DNA of 64,000 nucleotides from Chitinophagaceae bacterium (GCA_019745155.1 JAIETM010000007.1:279657-343656); one strand, 5' to 3'. Counted from the stretch's first letter, positions 10,326 to 19,384 are shown. Made by a program: numbers and translations. The notes: generated from the letters alone by a model not told the origin.

Positions 10326-10333
10326 CAAAAGTA
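10326..10333 (-). promoter_or_regulatory. Putative -7 box of gatB
   Basis: On the minus strand TACTTTTG matches the Bacteroidota -7 consensus TAnnTTTG exactly. A TTTG lies 12 bases further upstream, closer than the usual 17-20 base spacing. The box ends 5 bases before the gatB ATG, so the transcript would have almost no leader. Confidence 0.4.
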
Positions 10334-10375
10334 TTGCGAAACCGTCAAACCTTGGGTGATTTTAGTCCAGCAAAA

Positions 10376-10400
10376 CAAAACCCCCGCAAGACTGCAGGGG
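10376..10400 (-). terminator. Terminator of the PDZ protein gene
   Basis: On the minus strand CCCCTGCA, loop, TGCGGGGG forms a stem with one wobble pair, followed by the T-rich GTTTTGTTTT. It lies 24 bases past the stop of the gene at 10425. Confidence 0.75.
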
Positions 10401-10424
10401 TTTATGGTCATGAGAACGATATGG

Positions 10425-11357
10425 TTATAAACTTGCTTTCTTTAGTTTTTTAGGGAAGCGCAACTCGGCCGACTGGCTTTTGCCATCGCGCTGGAAGCCG
10501 AGTTTTACATTATCACCTTCCTTAATCTTGAGCAGTAGTTCACGTAACTCGTCTACAGAGTTGATCTCAGTTTCGCCTGCTTTGGTGATAATATCATCCT
10601 TTTTTAATCCCGCTTTAGCGGCAGGTGATTCGGGTTGTACCTCCAATACTTTAACACCATTTCCACTTTCAAGGTCTTCAATTTGAATTCCAGCTCTTGG
10701 ACGATTCATTCTGCCTTCCATGATAACACGCGGCTCGCGGATACCTTCAGGCATGCGGAAGTTTTCCATGATACCGTCCAGATCCAAGTCAAAGTCTTTT
10801 CCATTGAAGTTAAAGCTGCGTTCCATCACCGGACTGCGTTTGCCCAACACTGCATTAGCGGTTTGCTCTTTACCATCGCGCAAATAACTGATGCTTACTT
10901 TATCTCCGGGGTTGTATTTACCAATGGCTTCATACAAAGCATCGCTGTCGGCAATAGTTTTATCACCCACTTTGGTAATGATATCTCCATTCTTCAAGCC
11001 TGCTTTCTCAGCAGCACTTTCCTTGCTGACTTCTACAATGCGAGCACCTTTTTCTGTTTTTTCGCTCATCACACCCAGCACCGCTTTATTCATTTTATCG
11101 TTCAACGGTTCACCTTCAAAAGGGAAGCGCTTGCCCATGCGGATCATGGGGATGCGGTCTTTCATGATTCGAATTTCTTTCTCATCCCATTCTTCTGCTG
11201 GTTTGCCATTGATGGTTACTTTATCGCCATCCACTTCTACCACTACCTTTTTCTCCTTCTTTACCAGCGGTTTCTCTTTGATCTTTTCCTCTTTTACTTC
11301 TTGTGCTGTGGCTGCAAAGCCGGTCAGAAGCAGGACTGCAAACAGGTATTTTTTCAT
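10425..11357 (-). CDS. Periplasmic protein with two PDZ domains, no protease domain
   Basis: 310 residues with a signal peptide ('LLLTGFAATAQE'). A lysine/glutamate-rich segment follows (residues about 20-50), then two PDZ domains at about 85-170 ('AAEKAGLKNGDIITKVGDKT') and 220-305 ('SPAAKAGLKKDDIITKAGET'). Both keep the hydrophobic carboxylate-binding loop and the GD[IL]I strand. No HtrA trypsin domain or S41 Ser-Lys centre is present, so it is probably an adaptor or substrate-binding protein of the periplasm and not a protease. It has its own terminator and is divided from alaS by about 125 bases. Confidence 0.85.
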   Translation of the reverse strand: MKKYLFAVLLLTGFAATAQEVKEEKIKEKPLVKKEKKVVVEVDGDKVTINGKPAEEWDEKEIRIMKDRIPMIRMGKRFPFEGEPLNDKMNKAVLGVMSEKTEKGARIVEVSKESAAEKAGLKNGDIITKVGDKTIADSDALYEAIGKYNPGDKVSISYLRDGKEQTANAVLGKRSPVMERSFNFNGKDFDLDLDGIMENFRMPEGIREPRVIMEGRMNRPRAGIQIEDLESGNGVKVLEVQPESPAAKAGLKKDDIITKAGETEINSVDELRELLLKIKEGDNVKLGFQRDGKSQSAELRFPKKLKKASL

Positions 11358-11453
11358 ACGCTTGATTTTAATACGAAGAGTTTAGTAGATCAAATGTAGG
11401 GACTTGATCAAATACGAAAGTCTTCGGAAATGTTAAATATGGTTAATGGCCAT

Positions 11454-11477
11454 AAAAAACCCCGAATCATTCGGGGT
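11454..11477 (-). terminator. Terminator of alaS
   Basis: On the minus strand CCCCGAA, loop TGA, TTCGGGG forms a 7-base perfect stem followed by TTTTTT. It begins 7 bases after the alaS stop codon. Confidence 0.9.
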
Positions 11478-11484
11478 GATGATC

Positions 11485-14178
11485 TTAAAGTGTTTCCTGA
11501 ATGGCTTTGATGACTGCCGCAAGTTGCGAACTGTCTTGTCCGCCCGCAGTGGCAATGGTTTTTTGTCCGCCGCCACCACCTTTAATCAGGGGTGCTACTT
11601 TTTCCTTGATGAGTTTGCCTGCATCAATATTGGCGCTAGCTGCATCTGATACGCTGATGGCTACAGAAGCTTTCTCAGCAATATTGGCCACCACCACTAC
11701 CACATCAGCTTGAAGTCTCAGATCATAGGCTAGTTTCTTCAATGCGTCTGCACTGCTCACTTCCACCTGTGCTCCTAAGAATTGTTTGCCATTGATGGTT
11801 TGAATATTGGCCAGTAGTTCTTTTTGTACAGCTTGTAACTGGAGTGCTTCTAATTTCTCTACTTTTTTCTCTAATGCTGTTTTCTCCTGCAAAAGTTTTT
11901 CTACTGCTTTCAGCGGTTCTTTGGCTTTCAGTAGTGAACCGATTTCCTTCACATGCGTAAACTGGGTGAGCAGGAAATTGAATGCAGCCGGTCCGGTTAC
12001 AGCTTCTATACGTCTTACACCTGCAGCAACTGCAGCTTCTGATTGGATGATGAATAATCCAATCATACCTGTATGACCAACGTGGGTTCCACCGCACAAT
12101 TCAATTGAATAGTTAGGATCGATGATGACTACGCGAACGGTATCAGCATATTTCTCACCAAATAATGCCATGGCGCCCATATTGATGGCTTCTTCTTTCG
12201 GCATTTGTTTGATGACTACAGGGATATTCTCACGAATCTTGTTGTTCACGATCACTTCTACTTCGCGGATTTCTTCGTCTGTCATTTTCGCGAAGTGAGA
12301 GAAATCGAAACGTAGATAAGCATCATTCACCAATGAACCTTTTTGTGCCACATGCTTACCCAATACCTGTCTTAATGCAGCATGCATCAGGTGGGTAGCT
12401 GTGTGGTTATACATGGTGTTTAGGCGCTGTTCTGTATTTACCTGTGCTTTTACAGGAGCGTCAATAGCAGATGGCAACTGATTCACGAAATGAATGATGA
12501 GGTCATTCTCTTTACGTGTATCAGTAACACTCACTTGCTCGCCACCAAAATCCAAGATACCAGTATCACCTTGCTGACCACCACCTTCCGGATAGAAAGG
12601 TGTTGTAGCCAATACCAATTGGAATTGTTGTTTACCCTTAGCGGTTACTTTTCTGTAACGCTGTACATGGGTGTCTACCAGAATATCGTCATACCCTACA
12701 AAACCTTTACCTGTAGTATCATTCACAATAACCCAGTCGTCTGTATCAATAGCAGTGGCTGCGCGTGAGCGGTCTTTTTGTTGCTTTAATGCTACTTCAT
12801 AACTAGCCATATCAACTGCCCATCCAATTTCTTGCGCCATCAAATTGGTCAAGTCAATAGGGAAGCCATAGGTATCATTTAATTCAAATGCAAAATCACC
12901 TGCAATGATTTTCTTATTGATTGCAGTTGTGTACTTATCACGCATGTCAATCAATTCTTTCGCAACACCTTCATTCTCCTTTGAGTCTTTTGCTTCAGTT
13001 ACAAACGCATTAAGTTTCGATGCGTATGCGTTGAATTTTTCAATGCCTTTCCCAAGCGTACGCAGAAAAGCTTCTTCTTCTTCCTTCACCACTTTGCTGA
13101 CAAAATCCAACTGCTGTTTTAATTCAGGGAATACCTGTGCAAACTGCTCTGCCAGTAAGGGCATGAGTTGGTGCAGTAGTGGTTGTTTATAGTCTAAGTA
13201 AGAGAAATAGTAACGCACGGCTCTGCGCAGAATTCTTCTGATCACATAACCTGCACCGGTATTCGAAGGCAACTGTCCGTCTGCAATCGTAAACGCAATT
13301 GCACGAATATGATCAGCAATTACGCGGAAAGCTACATCTCGCTTGCTGTCCGTATTCTCGTATTTGAGTCCACTGATTTTTTCTGTTTCATGAATCGTAC
13401 CGCTGAATACATCTGTATCGTAATTGCTCTGTTTACCTTGAATCACTCTGGCAAGACGTTCAAAGCCCATACCGGTATCTACGTGCTTGGCAGGTAATTG
13501 TTCCAGGCTGCCATCTTTCAATCTGTTGAACTGGATGAATACATTGTTCCAGATTTCAATTACCTGAGGATGGTCATTGTTCACCAGTGTTTTGCCATCC
13601 ACTGCAGCACGTTCTTCGTTGGAGCGACAATCCACATGGATCTCCGTGCACGGTCCGCATGGACCAGTATCGCCCATTTCCCAGAAATTATCTTTCTTAT
13701 TACCTAAGAGAATGCGATCTTCAGCAATTACTTTTTTCCATTCATTAAAGGCTTCTGTATCACGAGGTAAACCTTCTTTCTCATCACCTTCAAAAATGGT
13801 TACGTACAAACGGTCTTTATCCAACTTGTACACTTCTGTCAGTAGTTCCCAGCTCCAGGCAATGGCTTCAGCTTTAAAATAATCACCAAAGCTCCAGTTA
13901 CCCAACATTTCAAACATCGTGTGGTGATAGGTATCCACACCCACTTCTTCCAGATCATTGTGCTTACCGCTAACCCGCAAACATTTTTGGGTATCGGCAA
14001 TGCGACGGCTCTGGGGTTCTTTATTGCCCAGAAAATAATCCTTGAACTGGTTCATCCCTGCATTGGTAAAAAGCAGGGTGGGGTCGTTCTTTACCACGAT
14101 GGGTGCTGACGGAACGATCTGGTGTGCTTTCGAAGCAAAAAAATCCAGAAACTGCTGGCGTATCTCACTGCTGGTCAT
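11485..14178 (-). CDS. alaS: Alanine--tRNA ligase
   Basis: 897 residues, normal for bacterial AlaRS. The class II catalytic domain starts with 'MTSSEIRQQFLDFFASKAH' and 'PTLLFTNAGMNQFKDYFLG'. The editing domain keeps the zinc/catalytic motifs 'HTATHLMHAAL' and 'CGGTHVGHTG', and the C-Ala part ends with the glycine-rich 'KGGGGGQKTIATAGG'. It charges tRNA(Ala) and removes mischarged Ser or Gly. The gene is alone, divergent from the M23 peptidase gene, with its own terminator. No T-box or other leader element is visible in the 121-base divergent gap. Confidence 0.98.
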   Translation of the reverse strand: MTSSEIRQQFLDFFASKAHQIVPSAPIVVKNDPTLLFTNAGMNQFKDYFLGNKEPQSRRIADTQKCLRVSGKHNDLEEVGVDTYHHTMFEMLGNWSFGDYFKAEAIAWSWELLTEVYKLDKDRLYVTIFEGDEKEGLPRDTEAFNEWKKVIAEDRILLGNKKDNFWEMGDTGPCGPCTEIHVDCRSNEERAAVDGKTLVNNDHPQVIEIWNNVFIQFNRLKDGSLEQLPAKHVDTGMGFERLARVIQGKQSNYDTDVFSGTIHETEKISGLKYENTDSKRDVAFRVIADHIRAIAFTIADGQLPSNTGAGYVIRRILRRAVRYYFSYLDYKQPLLHQLMPLLAEQFAQVFPELKQQLDFVSKVVKEEEEAFLRTLGKGIEKFNAYASKLNAFVTEAKDSKENEGVAKELIDMRDKYTTAINKKIIAGDFAFELNDTYGFPIDLTNLMAQEIGWAVDMASYEVALKQQKDRSRAATAIDTDDWVIVNDTTGKGFVGYDDILVDTHVQRYRKVTAKGKQQFQLVLATTPFYPEGGGQQGDTGILDFGGEQVSVTDTRKENDLIIHFVNQLPSAIDAPVKAQVNTEQRLNTMYNHTATHLMHAALRQVLGKHVAQKGSLVNDAYLRFDFSHFAKMTDEEIREVEVIVNNKIRENIPVVIKQMPKEEAINMGAMALFGEKYADTVRVVIIDPNYSIELCGGTHVGHTGMIGLFIIQSEAAVAAGVRRIEAVTGPAAFNFLLTQFTHVKEIGSLLKAKEPLKAVEKLLQEKTALEKKVEKLEALQLQAVQKELLANIQTINGKQFLGAQVEVSSADALKKLAYDLRLQADVVVVVANIAEKASVAISVSDAASANIDAGKLIKEKVAPLIKGGGGGQKTIATAGGQDSSQLAAVIKAIQETL

Positions 14179-14220
14179 AGTAATGCGTCAATTTTATCCA
14201 TGCTTTGCAGGTGGATCAGT

Positions 14221-14228
14221 TATCTTTG
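14221..14228 (+). promoter_or_regulatory. Putative -7 box of the M23 peptidase gene
   Basis: TATCTTTG matches TAnnTTTG exactly. TTTG at 14204-14207 could be the upstream element, although the 13-base spacing is short. The start codon chosen for the gene is at 14300, giving a leader of about 65 bases. Confidence 0.45.
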
Positions 14229-14299
14229 AACCTCCCCTGTAAAGTGGCGCAAAGGTAAGGAATCAGCTACGGCCAAGGGGTAAACCTGGCTTGAATCTT

Positions 14300-15271
14300 A
14301 TGCGGCGAATTAAATATTATTATAACCCACACTCCATGCGCTTCGAGAAGCTGGAAACCCCGCTTCGGGTGCGCCTGCTGCAGTTGTTTGGGTTTATTGC
14401 CGCTTCCATTGTTACGGGCATCATCATTGTATTGATTGCCTTCCGTTATATAGATTCTCCCAAAGAGAAATTGCTGCGTCAGGAGAACGAAGACCTAAAG
14501 GAAAACTATGCGGTTCTAGTTGAGCGTGCCAAGCAGCTGGAATTGCAGATGGATGAGCTGGAGAATCGTGATAACAGTGTCTACCGCTCTATTTTTGAAG
14601 CAGATCCTATTCCCGATAGTGCCCGTGTAAAGGAAATTGAGAAGAAGAAAGAGGTGAAGTTGGTGCAGTCGATGGGAGAAACGGAACTGGTGAAAAGTAT
14701 GACCACTCAACTCAATGAGCTCAGCATGCGTGTGGCTTACCAAACCAAGAGTTATGTAGAGATAGAGGATATGGTGCGCAACAAGGAAAAACTCTTGGCT
14801 GCCATCCCTGCTATTCAACCGGTGAGCAACCGTGATCTGAATAGAATTGCTTCCGGCTTTGGTTATCGTGTTGATCCGGTGTATAAGGATACCAGAATGC
14901 ATAAGGGACTTGATTTCACCGCACCCATTGGTACACCTATTTATGCTACAGCAGATGGCGTAGTGCGCGAATCTGGTTTCAACACAGGTGGTTATGGTAT
15001 TAACGTAGTCATTTATCATGGCTATGGCTATGAAACCCTCTACGCACATATGGTGCGTACCAAGGCCAAAGTAGGACAGCGAGTAAAGCGTGGTGAAGTA
15101 ATTGGTTATGTGGGCAATAGCGGTAAGAGTACGGGCCCGCACTGCCATTATGAAGTGCATAGAAATGGCATACCTGTAGATCCGGTGTATTATTTCTATA
15201 ATGATCTCACTCCTGCTCAATTCGACCGCTTGGTGAAATTGGCAAAGTCTAGCAATCAGAGCATGGATTAA
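14300..15271 (+). CDS. Membrane-anchored M23-family peptidoglycan endopeptidase
   Basis: 323 residues from the ATG at 14300. A TTG three codons earlier is possible, but 'MRRIKYYYNPHS' is the usual N-terminus. One transmembrane helix lies at about residues 29-52, followed by a coiled coil (about 60-165). The C-terminal LytM/M23 domain (about 185-300) has the zinc motifs 'RMHKGLDF' (HxxxD) and 'GPHCHYEVH' (HxH). Periplasmic LytM enzymes or their activator relatives cut cross-bridge peptides in murein and act in elongation or division. Both zinc motifs are intact, so it is probably an active enzyme. It is divergent from alaS. Confidence 0.93.
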   Translation: MRRIKYYYNPHSMRFEKLETPLRVRLLQLFGFIAASIVTGIIIVLIAFRYIDSPKEKLLRQENEDLKENYAVLVERAKQLELQMDELENRDNSVYRSIFEADPIPDSARVKEIEKKKEVKLVQSMGETELVKSMTTQLNELSMRVAYQTKSYVEIEDMVRNKEKLLAAIPAIQPVSNRDLNRIASGFGYRVDPVYKDTRMHKGLDFTAPIGTPIYATADGVVRESGFNTGGYGINVVIYHGYGYETLYAHMVRTKAKVGQRVKRGEVIGYVGNSGKSTGPHCHYEVHRNGIPVDPVYYFYNDLTPAQFDRLVKLAKSSNQSMD

Positions 15272-15359
15272 TGAACATTCCGTACGGTCTATTGTAATGC
15301 TATAAATACTTTTTCTGGAACCCTGGGTACGTCAATACTTCATTCGCATCATCAACACC

Positions 15360-15548
15360 ATGTCTTTAGGCCTGCTTTGGATGGCTATTAATTCAACATG
15401 GGGTATCATGTTTGGGTATGCATTCCCTGAAAACAAAATTGGTCCGGGTCATATTGGGTTCTACGCTTTCTTCCTGCTTTCGCTAAGTGCCTATCTCTGG
15501 TTTGTGATTCGTTTGTGGAGCAAGCCCCTAAACAGAGATATGGAGTAA
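15360..15548 (+). CDS. Small two-helix membrane protein, unknown function
   Basis: 62 residues from the ATG at 15360. Two hydrophobic stretches (about residues 3-20 and 31-50) are joined by a short polar loop 'PENKIGPGHIG'. The frame stays open upstream and reads 'LEPWVRQYFIRIINT' before this ATG. That resembles the amphipathic N-terminus of related Bacteroidota small proteins as I remember them, but the next in-frame codon upstream that could start is not ATG, and a TAA sits at 15303-15305, two codons after an in-frame ATG. The true start may be a non-ATG codon near 15315. No function can be assigned. Confidence 0.6.
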   Translation: MSLGLLWMAINSTWGIMFGYAFPENKIGPGHIGFYAFFLLSLSAYLWFVIRLWSKPLNRDME

Positions 15549-15642
15549 CTTTTTTTCTGTCAGCCCGTTTCATCGAAAATACCCGCTTGCCGGTAGGTGC
15601 TATCCAACCGAAAAGCCTATTTTCAACTTGAAAAGCTGCAGC

Positions 15643-16038
15643 ATGCATCCACTAAAGCCCAAAGCTAGAAACATTGTTATTATTGGCACTTTACTGATCT
15701 GGACTGTGAAGCTCATCATCAGGCCCTTTGTGCATATTCCTACATTTTGGAAACCGGTTTTTGGTATTGCACCTAACCTGCTGGGTTCATTTCTTTTGCC
15801 TTTTGGTGCTTGCTGGTTTTTTCAGCGCTTCTTTCGTTTAGAGAACAAGCATGATCTGAATTTCACCTGCAGTTTTGGCTTATTACTGGTGATAATTAAT
15901 GAGTACTTGCAATTGATTCCTGTCTTCGGTAGAACATTCGACTATCTAGATATTCTTTTTTCTGTGGTAGGTGTATTCTTTGGACATCTGTATTTCAACT
16001 ACCTGATGCGCCGTTATGTATTCAAGACCTATCCTTAA
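15643..16038 (+). CDS. Small integral membrane protein, VanZ-like character
   Basis: 131 residues from ATG 15643 (a TTG five codons upstream is less likely). About four hydrophobic helices are visible. The segment 'NEYLQLIPVFGRTFDYLDIL' followed by a Gly-rich helix resembles the E..Q...R.FD..D pattern of VanZ-like proteins, which is only weak evidence of kinship. It is followed by a hairpin at 16043-16067 and is convergent with the SPFH gene. Function unknown. Confidence 0.6.
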   Translation: MHPLKPKARNIVIIGTLLIWTVKLIIRPFVHIPTFWKPVFGIAPNLLGSFLLPFGACWFFQRFFRLENKHDLNFTCSFGLLLVIINEYLQLIPVFGRTFDYLDILFSVVGVFFGHLYFNYLMRRYVFKTYP

Positions 16039-16042
16039 ATGA

Positions 16043-16067
16043 AATAGTCCGCCAGAAGCGGACTATT
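16043..16067. terminator. Hairpin between convergent genes, possible terminator
   Basis: AATAGTCCGC, loop CAGAA, GCGGACTATT is a perfect 10-base stem between the ends of the genes at 16038 and 16089. The following sequence has only a weak T-run, so its strength as a terminator is uncertain. Confidence 0.5.
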
Positions 16068-16088
16068 CAATAAGGTTTTCAGTTAAAA

Positions 16089-17000
16089 TTATTTATTCGA
16101 TTTGCTATCTACAATCACAGGTGTTTTGCTATTGCCCATGATGAGCACTTTAGCATTCTGTGAGGTAGCAATTTCTTTCAAGGCCTTGATCTGCTCATAC
16201 TCAATCTGCTTATCGGTTAAGCCTGTATTGATGATGCGCTGATAATCTGCAATACCCTGCGCTTCTACACGCTTACGTTCAGCTTCTTGTTTTTCTTTCT
16301 GCAGTACGAATTCCATTTTTTGTGCTTCCTGTTCTGCTTTGATTTTTTCTTCGATAGATTTTTTCACGTTCTCAGGAAGGGTAATATTTCTTACCAGCAG
16401 TTGCTCCAGAATTAATCCACGCTTTTTAAAGTCTTCTTCAATGCTTCTGAAAATTCTTGTTTGAAACTGATCGCGTTTGTTGGAGTATAAATCAATAGCA
16501 GTATAATACACCGCATTATCACGAATCTTGGTTCTTGTTAATGGACGTACAATTTTGTCTTTATAATCAAGACCGGTTTCACGAACAATTCTTGGCGCTT
16601 CAGAGCCGGTAACTCGATACAAAACTGTTAGGTCTATCACTACTTCCAAACCATCCGAAGTCAATACGCGAATAGCATCATCGCCAGATTGATTACCTTC
16701 ATCATGTACACCACTCATAGTATAGTTCTGTGTTCTGATATCTACAGATTTTACAGTTACTAGTGGGTTTACCAGATTTAAACCGCTGGTTAGTACTTCG
16801 TCTTTCACCTTACCAAAGATGGATTGCACACCGATTTCACCTGCATCAATCTGTTTGATACAGGATGTGAGTACACCTAATATTATAATAACGAAAGAGC
16901 CAATGCGCAGGCCATTCGCCAGTTTGCGAAACTCTTCTCTCGTTTTAGAAATGGCACCTGCAACAATCAGTAACAGTATGCCCAAAATGATGAGTATCAT
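16089..17000 (-). CDS. SPFH/Band 7 (prohibitin-like) membrane protein
   Basis: 303 residues. Two N-terminal hydrophobic segments (about 1-17 and 33-50) are followed by the SPFH domain at about residues 50-220 ('IDAGEIGVQSIFGKV', 'LTSDGLEVVIDLTVLYRV') and a charged coiled coil with many Lys/Glu/Gln (about 220-265). Proteins of this type form oligomeric cages around membrane proteases or membrane microdomains. No NfeD partner or FtsH is encoded next to it, so the partner is unknown. The start is an ATG, and the gene is alone on its strand between a convergent and an unlinked neighbour. Confidence 0.9.
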   Translation of the reverse strand: MILIILGILLLIVAGAISKTREEFRKLANGLRIGSFVIIILGVLTSCIKQIDAGEIGVQSIFGKVKDEVLTSGLNLVNPLVTVKSVDIRTQNYTMSGVHDEGNQSGDDAIRVLTSDGLEVVIDLTVLYRVTGSEAPRIVRETGLDYKDKIVRPLTRTKIRDNAVYYTAIDLYSNKRDQFQTRIFRSIEEDFKKRGLILEQLLVRNITLPENVKKSIEEKIKAEQEAQKMEFVLQKEKQEAERKRVEAQGIADYQRIINTGLTDKQIEYEQIKALKEIATSQNAKVLIMGNSKTPVIVDSKSNK

Positions 17001-17079
17001 ATATCAGTTGATTTAGTACAAGATTGGTAGCTGGTTTTGACAAAATATTACATCAGCTGCTGTGATCGGAGACGATTAC

Positions 17080-17478
17080 CTACTGCCCCTTGATCTTTTT
17101 TAGCAAAAGGGTATAGTGGCCACTCAGATTACCGATACTTCTCGTCAACATCCATTTGCCCACCACAAAAAAATGATCTGCCGACAGGCGCTGTACTTTT
17201 TTGATATCAAAGCTTAGCTTGCCCATAGCGGCAGTATCGGGATAGCTTTTCTTGTAATTGTTTAATGTTTGTTGCCAGCCATACGTAAGGCCCGACTTAC
17301 CTATAAACATCAAGCTATCGCTTTCCCAATAGCCTTTCATGAAATTGGTTATGTCGCCCTGGTTCCATGCTTTGGTTTGGGCATCCAGTAAATTTCTGAT
17401 GGTAGTCTCGTCGGCGTCTTTTTGTGCAAAAGCTGTTGTGCTGATCAGCAGCGATGCATAGAGTATGGCTGATTTCAT
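17080..17478 (-). CDS. Secreted SnoaL/DUF4440-like (NTF2-fold) protein
   Basis: 132 residues from the ATG at 17478, which begins the signal peptide 'MKSAILYASLLISTTAFAQ'. A TTG seven codons upstream would spoil the signal. The mature part 'IRNLLDAQTKAWNQGDITNF' and 'LTYGWQQTLNNYKKSYPD' follows the NTF2-like cone fold of DUF4440 proteins. The ligand or reaction is unknown. It lies just behind mnmD on the same strand and is probably co-transcribed with it. Confidence 0.8.
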   Translation of the reverse strand: MKSAILYASLLISTTAFAQKDADETTIRNLLDAQTKAWNQGDITNFMKGYWESDSLMFIGKSGLTYGWQQTLNNYKKSYPDTAAMGKLSFDIKKVQRLSADHFFVVGKWMLTRSIGNLSGHYTLLLKKIKGQ

Positions 17479-17495
17479 TCCCCAATGTACTGCAA

Positions 17496-18149
17496 TCAAG
17501 TCGTTTTATGGGCACGCACCATTTCTCTTTTACCGGGAGGACCGGGAATTTTTTTTACTGTCCAGCCGGCTGCTTGCATAGCGCGGCGTACATCCCCTTT
17601 GCTGCAATAGGTAACGAGTATGCCACCCGGTGCAGTCAGATGATAGAGTTTTGCGAAAACGGCTTCAGTCCATAACTCGGGCTGGGCGCTAGGTGCAAAT
17701 GCATCGTAGTAAATCAGGTCAATAGGTTCATTGATGCTGCACTTGTCTAGTGTAGTGTGAAGCTTATGCAGCGTGAAGTTGGAAGTAATGGCAGTAGGTT
17801 GATTCCATGCACTATTATGCAATTGTTGAAGCAGCGCTTGATTCGTGTAGTTTAAATTGGCTGATTCCGCTGTGTTCAATGGATAAGCTTCTGCGCTGTA
17901 ATAACTAATCTTAATGGGTAATGTCTGTATGTATTCAGCAGTTAGTAAGGCATTCAAACCTGTACCAAAGCCCATTTCGAAAATGCAGATATGCTTAAGT
18001 CCCTGCTGTATCATCCACTCCAATCCCGCCTGAATGAACACATGATTGCTTTCCTGCACAGCGCCATGTTTACTATGATAGGTTACCTGCATAGCAGGGA
18101 TAGCAATGGTAGCATAGCCGTCTGCAGTTATCTGAACATGTCTTTCCAC
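17496..18149 (-). CDS. mnmD: tRNA (mnm5s2U34)-methyltransferase, MnmD-type
   Basis: 217 residues with a GTG start; no in-frame ATG lies nearby. The Rossmann SAM-binding site is 'CIFEMGFGTGLNALLTAEY', and the DUF752/methyltransf_30 signature 'DLIYYDAFAPSAQPELW' and 'PGGILVTYCSKGDVRRAMQ' are clear. The C-terminus 'PGPPGKREMVRA' is also conserved. It resembles the methyltransferase half of E. coli MnmC without the FAD oxidase half, as in the stand-alone MnmD of other bacteria, and finishes the wobble-uridine modification of tRNAs for Lys, Glu and Gln. Confidence 0.92.
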   Translation of the reverse strand: MERHVQITADGYATIAIPAMQVTYHSKHGAVQESNHVFIQAGLEWMIQQGLKHICIFEMGFGTGLNALLTAEYIQTLPIKISYYSAEAYPLNTAESANLNYTNQALLQQLHNSAWNQPTAITSNFTLHKLHTTLDKCSINEPIDLIYYDAFAPSAQPELWTEAVFAKLYHLTAPGGILVTYCSKGDVRRAMQAAGWTVKKIPGPPGKREMVRAHKTT

Positions 18150-18175
18150 GCATGCAAATTACTTACCTTAACTAA

Positions 18176-18775
18176 ATGAGTTATGTATTGCATTTACAAA
18201 AAGATAAAAAGCTAGCCCCAATAGTAGGGGAAACAGTCTTTACCCTGAAACGTAGGAAAAATATTCCTGTTCGTTTGATGGCCAGCATCATGAGTCAGCA
18301 GTTAAGTACAAAAGTGGCTGCAGTGATTTATCAACGATTTTTGGATTTGTATGGTGGTAAAGAGCCCAAGGCGGAAGCGGTATTGGCAACGCCTGATACT
18401 ACATTACGCAGTATTGGTTTAAGTAATGCGAAAGTGCAGTATGTGAAGAATGTAGCTGCTTTTTGTTTGGAGCATGGTATAACTGATAGTAAGCTGAATA
18501 AGCTGGAAGACACTGCTGTGATTGAGTTGCTCACGCAGATTAAAGGAGTGGGTAGGTGGACGGTTGAAATGCTTTTGATGTTTAGTTTGGGAAGGGAAGA
18601 TGTGTTTGCAGTGGATGATCTTGGTATTCAGCAGGCCATGATCAAGTGTTACAAATTGCAAACGGAAGACAGTAAGCAACTGAAGTTACAGATGCAGAAA
18701 ATCGCGCTTAAGTGGTCTCCCTACAGAACTTATGCTTGCATGCATTTATGGGCATGGAAGGATAAGGCTGTGTAA
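18176..18775 (+). CDS. DNA-3-methyladenine glycosylase of the AlkA/HhH-GPD family
   Basis: 199 residues, the usual size for the short AlkA-like enzymes. The helix-hairpin-helix is 'LTQIKGVGRWTVEMLLMF', followed by the catalytic Asp in 'FAVDDLGIQQAM'. The N-terminal part 'LMASIMSQQLSTKVAAVIY' is typical of the family. It removes alkylated purines in base-excision repair. It is divergent from mnmD, and its stop is one base from the stop of the convergent response regulator. Confidence 0.92.
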   Translation: MSYVLHLQKDKKLAPIVGETVFTLKRRKNIPVRLMASIMSQQLSTKVAAVIYQRFLDLYGGKEPKAEAVLATPDTTLRSIGLSNAKVQYVKNVAAFCLEHGITDSKLNKLEDTAVIELLTQIKGVGRWTVEMLLMFSLGREDVFAVDDLGIQQAMIKCYKLQTEDSKQLKLQMQKIALKWSPYRTYACMHLWAWKDKAV

Positions 18776-18776
18776 A

Positions 18777-19313
18777 TTATTTAAACAGTTTTTTAAAGAA
18801 GCTGCGCAATCCTGAAGTTTCTTTTGGTATCTCTGCTTGCTCAGGTTGTTCAGTAAAGTCGAGCTTTTTCCATTGTGATGGATCACCATTCTCCTTTACA
18901 TATTGCTCCAACTCTCCTGCAAAGCATGGATCAGTATATATCTCGTTGGATGCTATTTTCTGAATAGCTTCTGTGATGCAATCACTCAAAGAACTTTTCC
19001 AGATAAATCCTTTGGCGCCGGCACGCATCATTCTGATCACATGATTAAAATCGCTGGATACTGACATGCCAATGATTTTTGCATCTGAGATTTTCTTTGA
19101 TAAGTAAGATGTTGTTGCAACCCCATCCATTTCGGGCATATGCACATCCATAATAACAAAGGGCGAAAGTTCTTTTTGCGCCTCAACTGCTTCAATCAGT
19201 TGTTTACCATTTGATGCTTCGGCAATAACTCTGTAGCCCGGGATACTACTTAAGTAGTCGGCTAAAGAGGATCTGAATTTCTGGTGGTCGTCTGCAATAA
19301 TCAGGTTTATCAT
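18777..19313 (-). CDS. Orphan response-regulator receiver without DNA-binding domain
   Basis: 178 residues if it starts at 19313; an ATG two codons earlier is equally possible. The receiver domain occupies about residues 1-120: acidic pair in 'IIADDHQKF', phosphoacceptor Asp in 'FVIMDVHMPEMDG', and the conserved Lys in 'GFIWKSS'. The sequence looks like a NarL-type receiver, but the HTH is absent. A low-complexity, Glu/Gln-rich tail of about 50 residues follows, ending in the basic amphipathic 'LRSFFKKLFK', which could bind a membrane or partner. No kinase is adjacent. Output is therefore probably protein-protein. Confidence 0.85.
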   Translation of the reverse strand: MINLIIADDHQKFRSSLADYLSSIPGYRVIAEASNGKQLIEAVEAQKELSPFVIMDVHMPEMDGVATTSYLSKKISDAKIIGMSVSSDFNHVIRMMRAGAKGFIWKSSLSDCITEAIQKIASNEIYTDPCFAGELEQYVKENGDPSQWKKLDFTEQPEQAEIPKETSGLRSFFKKLFK

Positions 19314-19384
19314 ACACATTGGTTTGTGTGCAGGCGAACATTGGGGGTACTATAAAGTTAAGGCTTTTTGATACTTAATAATTT

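Noticed and set aside
10635..11399. 254-codon open frame on the plus strand across the PDZ protein gene
   Set aside because: Antisense shadow: rich in Phe and His, no known domain. The minus-strand gene has signal peptide, two PDZ domains and a terminator.
14516..15220. 234-codon open frame on the minus strand inside the M23 peptidase gene
   Set aside because: Shadow of a conserved gene with both zinc motifs on the plus strand.
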